DNA of 7,368 bases from a bacterium. Lineage in GTDB: Bacteria > SZUA-79 > Acidulodesulfobacterales > Acidulodesulfobacteraceae. The notes beneath the pieces were generated by a model. It was not told the origin of the DNA and ran no database searches. It worked only from the letters and a program-made list of their open reading frames with translations. This document shows, piece after piece, positions 1 to 6,479 of this stretch (the first letter of the stretch is position 1; every line of letters starts with the position of its first letter). The stretch lies in the NCBI GenBank assembly GCA_021794255.1, contig JAJYRF010000046.1, positions 1 through 7,368 of the forward strand, written 5' to 3'. A program made the translations under genes and the position numbers.

Positions 1-3
1 ATT

Positions 4-113
4 AAATATAAATATAAATATAAATATAAATATAAATATAAATATAAATATAAATTAAATATAAATATAAATATAAATTAAATATAAATTAAATATAAAT
101 TAAATATAAATAT
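4..113. repeat. AT-only microsatellite, 6-bp unit aaatat with 5-bp aaatt interruptions
   Basis: Fifteen copies of aaatat can be counted. The first eight run without a break (4-51). Further copies are separated by the 5-bp unit aaatt at 52-56, 75-79, 86-90 and 97-101, giving a local 11-bp period. Looser taaa-type repeats continue to about 147. The array lies downstream of the minus-strand rplI stop, at the tail of the ribosomal operon, and contains no hairpin resembling a terminator. It begins at the window edge, so its full length is unknown. Slippage-prone simple sequence is the straightforward reading. Confidence 0.95.
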
Positions 114-170
114 AAATAAATAAATTTATCAAATAAAATAAATAAAACTTCATAACTTAAACTTCTAAAA

Positions 171-617
171 TTAAGCTTCAGGAATAACATTCACATGGAG
201 CTCGGCAATTACTTCCGAATGAAGTTTAATTTTCACGGTATGCATTCCTGTATCTTTAATAGGATCAGCTAGCATAATCATTTTTCTGTCAATGTTAAGA
301 TTAAGCTCTTTCATCTTTTCTGCAATATCTATCGAAGTTATAGAGCCGAACATTTTTTCATATTCTCCAACTTTAACAGGAATAGAAATAGACAATTCTT
401 CCAATTTTTTCTTAAGTTCATCAAAACCGGCAATTAATTTTTGTTTTCTTTTTTCAATTATTTTTTTTTCATGTTCTACTAATTTAATATTTGTTTTTGA
501 AGCAGGTATGGCAAGATTTTTAGGCAAAAGGTAATTCCTGCCGTAACCGTCTGCTACAATGACCGTATCCCCCATATTGCCAAGATTTTCCATATTTTCT
601 TTAAGAATTATTTTCAC
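171..617 (-). CDS. rplI: 50S ribosomal protein bL9
   Basis: bL9 binds 23S rRNA near the base of the L1 stalk and helps keep the reading frame. The 148-residue product matches the usual length (about 149). The N-terminal domain (residues 1-50) carries the family signature, with KIILKENMENLG followed by G-D-x-V-x-V-A-D-GYGRNYLLP at about 16-32. A lysine-rich connecting helix spans about 41-75. The C-terminal domain (about 77-148) has EKMFGSIT and an LHSEV segment. I place the start at the GTG at 615-617, because AGGAGG lies 8 bases upstream and because family members begin M-K-V/I-I-L-K. A longer reading from an upstream TTG would put the Shine-Dalgarno site inside the coding sequence. It is last in the operon, 33 bp after the DUF2232 stop. 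No convincing terminator follows. Confidence 0.97.
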   Translation of the reverse strand: MKIILKENMENLGNMGDTVIVADGYGRNYLLPKNLAIPASKTNIKLVEHEKKIIEKRKQKLIAGFDELKKKLEELSISIPVKVGEYEKMFGSITSIDIAEKMKELNLNIDRKMIMLADPIKDTGMHTVKIKLHSEVIAELHVNVIPEA

Positions 618-625
618 AGCTTTTT

Positions 626-631
626 CCTCCT
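626..631 (-). promoter_or_regulatory. Shine-Dalgarno site that sets the rplI GTG start
   Basis: The minus strand reads AGGAGG, then 8 bases, then GTG AAA ATA ATT. This perfect site supports GTG at 617 as the rplI start over the in-frame TTG at 635, which lies upstream of the site. Confidence 0.85.
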
Positions 632-650
632 GCAATTATATTTTTTTAGT

Positions 651-1643
651 TTATTTTATATTTATGCTATTAACTTTTCTGAAATCAAACCATTCATCAA
701 ATATTCCAAGCATTACAATAAATATTAAAAAAGGATTGCTAAATAAAAAGATAAGCGCATAAGCAAAAAATCTCAAAATTTTATTTACATTATTCTTTTT
801 AAAATAAAAAGCCAATATAGTTAAACCCTGAACGAAAAAAATCGATGCTAAAACAATAATTATGTTGTAACCTATAAATTTATACAGCCCGTTAGCAAAT
901 ATTATAATAACCAAACTGATAAGCAAACCTATAATTAAAAAGTCCGATGCTTTCCAATTTAATAAATCTTCATCGTTTCTAAAAAAACTACTATTATCTT
1001 TATCTTTTGTAATTCTGTTTTTTAACATAATAAAAGAAAACCACAAAGAAAACCACAAAAAAATTACCATAATAGACGGGGCAAGCAAAAACATATCCTT
1101 AAGCATTACAATTAATTGCGGTTTAAATTTATTTATTAACGCATCCGATATGCCCATTTGCTTATAAATATTTATTATTTTAATTAATATTATTCTCGCA
1201 TATTTATTTAAATAATGACTTAAATTGGAAAATAAATATATATTAGTATAATAAATATAAGCGGTAAAAAATAAAAATACTAAAGAAAAAATACTTAATA
1301 CGGAAAAAGAAACAGCTTTAGCTAAACTTAATTTTTTATTATATAAATAGGAAAATACATAAGGGATAGCAATAAATATTAAAATAACGGATAAAATTTC
1401 AATACTTCTTTTATAATCTATATAATTATATACGGACATAATTCCTGCAAAACTTACTATAGCTATAGGAAGTATTGAAGCGCCTTTATAATTTTTAAAA
1501 TACCAGATAATAATAAAACTAAAAACCAAATAAAAAAAGGGGTTTGCAAGACAATAATAACCGGCTGCCAAACAGTCGGTTATTAAAAGATATAATAAAA
1601 AAGTAACTAAAAAAATTGATAAAAATTTCTTAAATTTATACAT
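651..1643 (-). CDS. DUF2232 (YybS-like) polytopic membrane protein
   Basis: A 330-residue, very hydrophobic protein with about eight or nine predicted membrane segments (roughly residues 7-27, 34-50, 55-74, 82-100, 112-132, 186-207, 233-252, 258-280 and 290-314). The C-terminal motif [11 protein letters not shown] (313-323) after an NPFLIF segment is typical of DUF2232 proteins. In many deltaproteobacterial-type genomes this family sits between rpsR and rplI, exactly as here. The ATG overlaps the rpsR stop by 8 bp and has no clear Shine-Dalgarno sequence, so translation is probably coupled to rpsR. The molecular function of the family is not established. A role in the cell envelope or as a transporter-like integral membrane protein is only a guess. 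Confidence 0.88.
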   Translation of the reverse strand: MYKFKKFLSIFLVTFLLYLLITDCLAAGYYCLANPFFYLVFSFIIIWYFKNYKGASILPIAIVSFAGIMSVYNYIDYKRSIEILSVILIFIAIPYVFSYLYNKKLSLAKAVSFSVLSIFSLVFLFFTAYIYYTNIYLFSNLSHYLNKYARIILIKIINIYKQMGISDALINKFKPQLIVMLKDMFLLAPSIMVIFLWFSLWFSFIMLKNRITKDKDNSSFFRNDEDLLNWKASDFLIIGLLISLVIIIFANGLYKFIGYNIIIVLASIFFVQGLTILAFYFKKNNVNKILRFFAYALIFLFSNPFLIFIVMLGIFDEWFDFRKVNSINIK

Positions 1644-1914
1644 TTAAAGAAATATAAGGCATTATAGCAATATTTCTTGACGCCTTTATAGCTTTTGCAA
1701 TTTTTCTTTGATGATAAGCGCAATTGCCGGTTACTCTTCTAGGCATAATTTTGCCTTTTTCGGTTACAAAATTTCTTAAAAGACGGGTATCTTTATAATC
1801 AACTTTTAAATTTTTATCTGCGCAAAATCTGCACGATTTTTTTCTTGTAAATGGTCTATGAGAAAAACTTGCATTTGCGGCAGGCTTATATGCTCTTTCA
1901 AATTTTTTAAACAT
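1636..1914 (-). CDS. rpsR: 30S ribosomal protein bS18, zinc-binding type
   Basis: bS18 sits on the 30S platform next to bS6. The 92-residue product has the family core: [19 protein letters not shown], then [13 protein letters not shown], then the basic helix [17 protein letters not shown]28-x2-C31 and C65-x2-H68 form the four likely zinc ligands of the C+ form of bS18. The N-terminus is about 10-15 residues longer than minimal bS18. The ATG at 1912-1914 is supported by AAGGAGG at 1924-1930, nine bases upstream and inside the rpsF coding sequence. The gene overlaps rpsF by 8 bp upstream and the DUF2232 gene by 8 bp downstream, so the trio is tightly coupled. Confidence 0.97.
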   Translation of the reverse strand: MFKKFERAYKPAANASFSHRPFTRKKSCRFCADKNLKVDYKDTRLLRNFVTEKGKIMPRRVTGNCAYHQRKIAKAIKASRNIAIMPYISLNV

Positions 1915-2269
1915 TAACGGCTTCCTCCTTTGAAGACTCTAAATCATTTGTGAATAATACGGTTTGATATCTCAGGCAATCTTCCATGTTTCTCAAATTT
2001 CTTTCTAATTCGGCTACAACATTGCTTTTAGCTAAAAAATGGATAACAATATAACGACCTTTATTAATTTTTTTAATTTCGTATGAAAGCTTTCTTAATC
2101 CCCAATCGCTTATATTTATAATCTCAGCGTTTTCTTTGACAATAATTCCCTTAATTTTTTCTACAAATTGGTTATATTGCGAATCATCTAAATCAGGGTT
2201 AATTATTATAACAGTTTCATACTTTCTTGAAAAATTATGATTAATATCTGCAAATATATTATTTTTCAA
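1907..2269 (-). CDS. rpsF: 30S ribosomal protein bS6
   Basis: bS6 pairs with bS18 on the 30S platform. The family fold is clear from residue 16: [14 protein letters not shown] (beta 1), then a helix to about 46, then [26 protein letters not shown] (53-78) containing the WG-x-RKL-x-Y motif, and the closing strand [16 protein letters not shown]. The likely start is TTG at 2267-2269, with AAGGAGG only 4 bases upstream. No in-frame ATG or GTG lies between it and the conserved core. This gives about 14 extra N-terminal residues compared with typical bS6, which begins near M-R-x-Y-E. The short tail (107-120) is acidic and also encodes the rpsR ribosome-binding site. First gene of the operon. Confidence 0.96.
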   Translation of the reverse strand: MKNNIFADINHNFSRKYETVIIINPDLDDSQYNQFVEKIKGIIVKENAEIINISDWGLRKLSYEIKKINKGRYIVIHFLAKSNVVAELERNLRNMEDCLRYQTVLFTNDLESSKEEAVNV

Positions 2270-2273
2270 AATT

Positions 2274-2280
2274 CCTCCTT
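2274..2280 (-). promoter_or_regulatory. Shine-Dalgarno site of rpsF with short spacing
   Basis: AAGGAGG on the minus strand precedes TTG by four bases (AATT). The site is strong but closer than the usual 5-9 bases. It supports the TTG start, since no other standard start codon in frame lies near it. Confidence 0.75.
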
Positions 2281-2297
2281 AAATTACTTATCTTAAA

Positions 2298-2568
2298 TTA
2301 CTTATTTAGTTATTTATTTAGTTATTTATTTAGTTACTTATTTAGTTACTTATTTAGTTACTTATTTAGTTACTTATTTAGTTACTTATTTAGTTATTTA
2401 TTTAGTTATTTACTTATTTATTTAGTTATTTACTTATTTAGTTACTTATTTAGTTATTTATTTAGTTACTTATTTAGTTACTTATTTAGTTACTTATTTA
2501 GTTACTTATTTAGTTATTTATTTAGTTACTTATTTAGTTACTTATTTAGTTACTTATTTAGTTACTTA
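2298..2568. repeat. 12-bp tandem repeat array ttaYttatttag, about 21 units
   Basis: Nine 12-bp units run 2298-2405. Two expanded units follow (20 bp at 2406-2425 and 16 bp at 2426-2441), then ten more 12-bp units at 2442-2561 and a partial unit to 2568. The fourth base is C in most units and T at 2310, 2322, 2394, 2454 and 2514. Within the CCCCT pattern a 60-bp block at 2346-2405 is repeated exactly at 2466-2525. On the minus strand the unit is CTAAATAARTAA. The array lies between the predicted rpsF promoter and the rpsF ribosome-binding site, so it is probably part of the leader RNA. Confidence 0.97.
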
Positions 2569-2652
2569 ACTTTAATATTATAAAATTTTAATATTAAAAT
2601 ATTATAAAAAAATTTACAATTTTTAATTTTATTGCAATTGCATAAAAAAGAT

Positions 2653-2681
2653 ATTATAAACGTACATATAAAAATTTGCAA
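2653..2681 (-). promoter_or_regulatory. Candidate sigma70 promoter of the rpsF operon
   Basis: On the minus strand TTGCAA (2676-2681) is followed after 17 bases by TATAAT (2653-2658). The -10 is perfect, the -35 matches 4 of 6, and the spacing is ideal. Transcription would start near 2646, giving a leader of about 375 nt that includes the whole 12-bp array. The background is AT-rich, so chance matches are more likely than usual. Confidence 0.55.
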
Positions 2682-2736
2682 TAATTTTTTTATAATATTT
2701 TAATTTCATATCAATTTGAATCTTAATTTTTTACAA

Positions 2737-4167
2737 CTAACTTTTTACAACTACTAAGGGCAGCGTATAGGTAGAAGGTGTTGAAATACATTTCATAGAT
2801 TTTTTTAATTTAATCATATGGTCTAAAGACATTTTACCCATCATTATATATTTTACAACAAATAATACGTCATTTGCTCTTAAATTTAATTTTTTATATG
2901 ATGTTTTATAAAGATTTGAAAATTCTTTGAAAAATTCAGTCGTCGGCAAAAGAGTGTCTAATACTGGATGAAACAAGTCATAATAAGAATAATCAGTAAT
3001 CGTTAATTTATTTTTTAATTCACTAAACAATTTAGTCCCCGGAAGCGGCGTAAGAACAGAAAAAACAGGCACGCTAATCTTAAGTTTTTTAACAAAATTT
3101 ATCAATTTTTCAAAATCAATCTTTGAAAAACTCGGAGATACTATAAAAGATGCGGTGACGGCAACATCATGCTTTTTTGCTATATAATACGCTTTTTCAT
3201 TCATTTCCGATGAGTTATTTTTATTTATATTGTTTAATGTTTCGTCATCTACGCTCTCAAATCCTATAAAAATATTAGAAAGACCTAATTCCTTCCATTG
3301 TTTTATAAGTTCAGGATGTTTAACAATAGTATCGCTTCTTGCCTGGATTGTATAAAGCTTCTTTATTTTTGCTTTTTTTACAAGCTCGCCGATAATTTTC
3401 GCCCTTTTGACATCGCTAAAAAAATTGTCGTCTGTTACCAAAATATAATCTTCTTTTATAGATTTTAATTCGGAAACAACTCTTTCAGGAGATTTAGACC
3501 TGTATGTTCCTCTATAAAAATTCCATACGCTGCAAAAATCGCATTTAAAAGGACAACCTCTAGCTGTTTCAATGCAGGCTAAAGACGTTCTTATCCCAAG
3601 ATAATATTTTTTTCTGTATTCTGCCGTTAAATGCCGAGCAAAAAAAGGAACATTGTTAATATTTTCTATTAAATTTCTTTGTTTAGTTTTAATTTGTTTT
3701 CCGCTGTTATTATCGTAATAAGCCAGACCGTCAATCTTCAAAAGAGGTATTTTAGCCTCATACGCTCTTAAAAGTTCAACAACTGTTACTTCTCCTTCAC
3801 CTATAATAATTGCATCAATTTCTTTTATGTTAAAATCAATGTGATAAACAGATACATGGTGCCCTCCGACAAAAACAAATTTAGCTCCATATTCGTTTTT
3901 AACTCTCTTTGCAAGTTCAAGAACCCTATATACGTCAGGGGTAAATGAACATGAAAAACCATAGGCGTCAGGCTTAAATTCTTTTATAGCTCTGTCTAAA
4001 TATTTATCGGGATCTTTTCCTACCGCTCTTAAATCAACTATCCTGACATTATGTTTATCATTTAACAGGCTTCCGGCGATAGCTTCTAATCCTGTGGGTT
4101 CAATCAAAGCAACATTGTTTAAACCTACCGTGCTTTTATTATCCGGTTGAATAAGCAATACTTTCAT
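2737..4167 (-). CDS. B12-binding radical SAM protein, resembling hopanoid C-3 methylase (HpnR)
   Basis: A 476-residue two-domain enzyme. Residues 1 to about 135 form a B12-binding Rossmann-like domain: MKVLLIQPDN start, EPTGLEAIA, KPDAYGFSCS, FVFVGGHHVS, and IIGEGE at 121-126. From about 195 a radical SAM core follows, with the [4Fe-4S] motif C205-x3-C209-x2-C212 in TARGCPFKCDFC. It is followed by SVWNFYRGTYRSKSPERVV, DDNFF, GFES (302-305) and TPLPGTKLF (373-381). Such enzymes use S-adenosylmethionine and usually cobalamin to methylate or rearrange unreactive carbons. The EP-x-GLE and SVW-x-FY-x-x-x-YR stretches recall HpnR, which methylates hopanoids at C-3, but no hopanoid genes are present to confirm this. 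The ATG has AAGGA 8 bases upstream. The stop is TAG. The first 14 codons are shared with a tandem triplication upstream. A related B12-radical SAM methyltransferase of other specificity is possible. Confidence 0.88.
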   Translation of the reverse strand: MKVLLIQPDNKSTVGLNNVALIEPTGLEAIAGSLLNDKHNVRIVDLRAVGKDPDKYLDRAIKEFKPDAYGFSCSFTPDVYRVLELAKRVKNEYGAKFVFVGGHHVSVYHIDFNIKEIDAIIIGEGEVTVVELLRAYEAKIPLLKIDGLAYYDNNSGKQIKTKQRNLIENINNVPFFARHLTAEYRKKYYLGIRTSLACIETARGCPFKCDFCSVWNFYRGTYRSKSPERVVSELKSIKEDYILVTDDNFFSDVKRAKIIGELVKKAKIKKLYTIQARSDTIVKHPELIKQWKELGLSNIFIGFESVDDETLNNINKNNSSEMNEKAYYIAKKHDVAVTASFIVSPSFSKIDFEKLINFVKKLKISVPVFSVLTPLPGTKLFSELKNKLTITDYSYYDLFHPVLDTLLPTTEFFKEFSNLYKTSYKKLNLRANDVLFVVKYIMMGKMSLDHMIKLKKSMKCISTPSTYTLPLVVVKS

Positions 4168-4211
4168 AATTAATATCCTTATATAATATATATATTTATT
4201 ATATTTCTATT

Positions 4212-4271
4212 TTATTTTATTATTTTAAATACCGTGCTTTTATTATCCGGTTGAATAAGCAATACTTTCAT
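4212..4271 (-). pseudogene. Duplicated 5' fragment of the radical SAM gene (copy 2), 19 codons
   Basis: The duplicated ATG (4269-4271) keeps the same AAGGA site and the first 14 codons (MKVLLIQPDNKSTV). At the copy junction it then reads FKIIK and stops at TAA. It could be translated as a 19-residue leader peptide, but it is best seen as a truncated duplicate. Confidence 0.7.
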
Positions 4272-4324
4272 AATTAATATCCTTATATAATATATATATT
4301 TATTATATTTCTAATATTTCTATT

Positions 4325-4384
4325 TTATTTTATTATTTTAAATACCGTGCTTTTATTATCCGGTTGAATAAGCAATACTTTCAT
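4325..4384 (-). pseudogene. Duplicated 5' fragment of the radical SAM gene (copy 3), 19 codons
   Basis: Same as the copy 2 fragment: ATG at 4382-4384, AAGGA site, 14 shared codons, then FKIIK and TAA. It is the copy nearest the predicted promoter, so it would be the first start codon on the transcript. Confidence 0.7.
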
Positions 4385-4445
4385 AATTAATATCCTTATA
4401 TAATATATATATTTATTATATTTCTATTTTATTTTATTATTTTAA

Positions 4446-4474
4446 ATTATGTCTTCTTTTATATATAGTGACAA
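4446..4474 (-). promoter_or_regulatory. Candidate sigma70 promoter of the radical SAM gene
   Basis: On the minus strand TTGTCA (4469-4474), 17 bases, then CATAAT (4446-4451). Each hexamer matches 5 of 6. It abuts the outer edge of copy 3, so transcription would start near 4439 inside the triplication. The leader to the functional ATG would be about 270 nt and would carry two duplicate start sites. Confidence 0.55.
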
Positions 4475-4673
4475 TATGGCAATTTAATTAATTATATAAA
4501 TATTTATTATATACCATTATATTATAACTCATGATACATTTAACTTATCATATTAAATATATCATATAAATATAAATTAAAAAAGATATAAAAATAAAAA
4601 ATGTCTAAATTTTATTAATTATTAATATAGTAATAGAATTTGTAAAATATTATTTAATATTATTTAAATTATT

Positions 4674-4685
4674 ATCAGCGCTGAT
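4674..4685. promoter_or_regulatory. 12-bp perfect palindrome atcagcgctgat, operator-like
   Basis: This is a self-complementary 12-mer with a GC-rich centre (cagcgctg) inside otherwise AT-only DNA, between two divergent promoters. It resembles a dimeric regulator's operator, but no regulator can be named. Confidence 0.35.
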
Positions 4686-4723
4686 TATTAGCCATAAATA
4701 CATAATTTTTACAATATTGCCGT

Positions 4724-4741
4724 AATTTATAATTATAAATT
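4724..4741. repeat. 18-bp perfect AT palindrome
   Basis: aatttataattataaatt is fully self-complementary. In DNA this AT-rich such dyads can arise by chance, so no function is claimed. Confidence 0.5.
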
Positions 4742-4774
4742 TTATATCGCCAGATTAAGGTTAACAATATTGAT

Positions 4775-4862
4775 GTTATCCGCTATTTTATTATTATTTT
4801 CAGTTAAGGATATAGATATAATAAAAGTTATTTTATTATATCTATATTAAAAGTTATTAACA
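4775..4862 (+). repeat. Dispersed hairpin element, copy A
   Basis: The 36-bp left block (4775-4810, starting gttatccgctattttatt) matches 6915-6950 at 34 of 36 positions. The 36-bp right block (4827-4862, ending agttattaaca) matches 7010-7045 at 30 of 36. The middle is a 17-bp perfect stem (4810-4826 with 4831-4847) and a gtta loop. The element is non-coding and looks like a short MITE- or REP-like repeat. The direct repeat aggttaacaat lies at 4758-4768 and 4862-4872. Confidence 0.75.
4810..4847. repeat. 17-bp perfect inverted repeat (hairpin) in copy A
   Basis: atatagatataataaaa, loop gtta, then the exact reverse complement. It lies between divergent genes, so it is not an obvious terminator for either one. 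Confidence 0.85.
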
Positions 4863-5090
4863 GGTTAACAATGCTTTATTCACAATCTCAGAAAAATATA
4901 ATAAATTAATTTAGTATAGTTGACTATTATAGTAATGTATTAATTTAAACTTTTGTAATTTTTTTTGTATCAATATTATGTAAAATCATTATATAATATA
5001 ATTAGTTAAATATATAAAACCTAAAAATCAAAATATTATACAACAAAATAAATTCATTAAAATCATCCTCATTAATAATAATAAATTTAG

Positions 5091-6479
5091 ATGAATAAAT
5101 ATCATCCTAAAAGAAATAATGATAAAAAAAATATTCAACCATTTGCAACGGATAATATAGAAAAACATACATTAAATAATAACGGCATAAAAAAACGCGG
5201 GCGTAGAGGAAACAGGGACGGGAAAAATAAAAATTATCAAGACAAATTTAAAAGAATTACATACAGGATATTGCATTTCTTTAAAGTATTAGGTCCAGGT
5301 TTTATCGTTATGATTGCAGATATGGATGCTGGTTCTGTTACAACTGCAGGAGTTTCAGGAGCCAAATGGGGTTATAAATTAATTTTAATGCAAATAGTCC
5401 TTATTCCTTTTTTATATCTCATTCAATCTATGACTTCTAGGCTCGGATGTGTAACCAGAAAAGGTCACGGGGAACTGATAAGAGAATATTACGGTTCAAA
5501 ATGGGCTGCTTTTGCTACTATTACTTTATTTGTTACTGTATTTGCCGCTTTGCTTACAGAATTTTCAGGAATAGCGGCAAGCGGAGAAATTTTTAACATT
5601 CCTAAAATATATTCTATAGGATTTAGCACTTTAATTTTATTGCTTGTTGTTTTCACAGGCAGCTATAAAAAAGCGGAAAATATCGCTATTATTTTTGCAT
5701 TGTCGGGCTTTGTTTTTATTCCTGCCGCAATTTTCGCCCATCCTGATTTACATCAATTGGTATTTAACGGCTTAATAGGCTCCCAGCCAATATTTAACAA
5801 AAATTATGCCTTTTTGATAGCAGCCAATGCCGGCGCCGTTATAATGCCCTGGATGATATATTATCAACAAAGCGCTACCGTTGACAAAAATTTATGCAAG
5901 AAAGATGTTAAATTGGCGGAGGCTGATACTTTAGTGGGGAGTATAATAACTCAGATTCTTATGATTGCGGTTATAGTAATGACTGCGGCTACGCTTTACA
6001 AAAATCATATAGTTCCTTCATCTGCTAAAGCAATAGGACAATCTCTTATTCCTCTTGCAGGAAAATATGCGGGTCTTCTTTTTGCAATTGGATTATATAG
6101 CTCAAGTGTTCTTGCCGCTTTTGTCGTATCTATAGCTTTCGCATGGGCAGCCGGCGAAACATGGGGGTTTAAGCATAGTTTAAATCATAAATTTAAAGAA
6201 TCAAAAATTTTTCATTTGTTGTATATGGCATTAATTATTATAGCTGCGTTAATAGTGCTTGCTCCTAATATACCTTTAGTTACTGTGATGGTTGACGTTG
6301 AAGCGTTTAACGGTTTTATTCTTCCGATTGTTCTTGTATTTCTAATAATACTTGTCGGGAATAAAAAAATTCTGGGCGAATATACTTATTCAAAAGCAAA
6401 ATTAGCTACCGTAGCATTAGTGGGTATAGCAATGGTTGCGTTAGGAATAGTGGCAGTTCTTCCTCAAAATTGGCTTTAA
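5091..6479 (+). CDS. Divergent NRAMP (SLC11)-family divalent metal transporter, magnesium-transporter-like group
   Basis: A 462-residue inner-membrane transporter with the NRAMP/LeuT-type fold and about 11 hydrophobic segments from residue 65 on. TM1 reads LGPGFIVMIADMDAGS (67-82), so the canonical metal-binding DPGN is D79-A-G-S82 here: the aspartate is kept, while the proline and asparagine are replaced. TM6 reads AGAVIMPWMIYYQQS (247-261); the methionine (M252) and proline are kept, and the usual histidine after MP is tryptophan. These changes place it outside classical MntH manganese transporters and near the NRAMP-related clades that include magnesium transporters. The substrate is therefore uncertain (Mg, Mn or another divalent ion). 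A hydrophilic, strongly basic N-terminal tail of about 60 residues (KKRGRRG near 34-40) is unusual for the family. The ATG has no Shine-Dalgarno sequence. No other ATG occurs in frame before TM1. Confidence 0.9.
   Translation: MNKYHPKRNNDKKNIQPFATDNIEKHTLNNNGIKKRGRRGNRDGKNKNYQDKFKRITYRILHFFKVLGPGFIVMIADMDAGSVTTAGVSGAKWGYKLILMQIVLIPFLYLIQSMTSRLGCVTRKGHGELIREYYGSKWAAFATITLFVTVFAALLTEFSGIAASGEIFNIPKIYSIGFSTLILLLVVFTGSYKKAENIAIIFALSGFVFIPAAIFAHPDLHQLVFNGLIGSQPIFNKNYAFLIAANAGAVIMPWMIYYQQSATVDKNLCKKDVKLAEADTLVGSIITQILMIAVIVMTAATLYKNHIVPSSAKAIGQSLIPLAGKYAGLLFAIGLYSSSVLAAFVVSIAFAWAAGETWGFKHSLNHKFKESKIFHLLYMALIIIAALIVLAPNIPLVTVMVDVEAFNGFILPIVLVFLIILVGNKKILGEYTYSKAKLATVALVGIAMVALGIVAVLPQNWL

Larger units (their letters stand above)
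4126..4446. repeat. Tandem triplication (104, 113, 104 bp) of the radical SAM gene's 5' end
   Basis: Copy 1 (4126-4229), copy 2 (4230-4342) and copy 3 (4343-4446) are in direct orientation and identical, except that copy 2 has an extra 9 bp from a small internal duplication of atatttcta. Each copy holds codons 1-14 of the radical SAM gene, its AAGGA site, and the AT-rich upstream DNA. Copy 1 is the one joined to the rest of the gene. The near-identity suggests a recent event. Confidence 0.97.
4475..5090. other. Divergent intergenic region between the radical SAM and NRAMP genes
   Basis: About 615 bp of very AT-rich DNA with no credible gene on either strand. It holds two perfect palindromes (4674-4685 and 4724-4741), copy A of a dispersed hairpin element (4775-4862), and 11-bp direct repeats around that element. 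It must contain the NRAMP promoter. The best -10 candidate is TATAAT at 4992-4997, but no well-spaced -35 accompanies it. TTGACT at 4920-4925 lacks a good -10. No Shine-Dalgarno sequence precedes the NRAMP ATG. Confidence 0.6.

Noticed and set aside
292..534. Plus-strand open frame of 80 codons
   Set aside because: It lies wholly antisense to rplI, whose protein identity is certain, and has no ribosome site or recognisable domain.
559..762. Plus-strand open frame of 67 codons
   Set aside because: It is antisense to the rplI start and the end of the DUF2232 gene, with low-complexity content; a shadow of real genes.
2298..2568. The 12-bp array as a coding repeat
   Set aside because: Two plus-strand frames stay open because 12 is a multiple of three, but there is no start codon or ribosome site, and the expanded units are AT-only noise. 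The minus strand has stops in all frames.
2298..2568. The 12-bp array as a CRISPR or replication-origin iteron array
   Set aside because: There are no spacers, the unit is far too short for CRISPR, and no replication initiator gene is nearby. The position in front of rpsF suits a simple tandem repeat.
4810..4847. The 17-bp hairpin as an intrinsic terminator
   Set aside because: The stem is AT-only, has no proper U-tract, and lies between divergently transcribed genes where no transcript needs to end.
4475..5090. Metal-sensing riboswitch (M-box or yybP-ykoY type) upstream of the NRAMP gene
   Set aside because: I could not find conserved GC-containing core motifs of either class in this AT-rich leader. 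A covariance-model search would be decisive.
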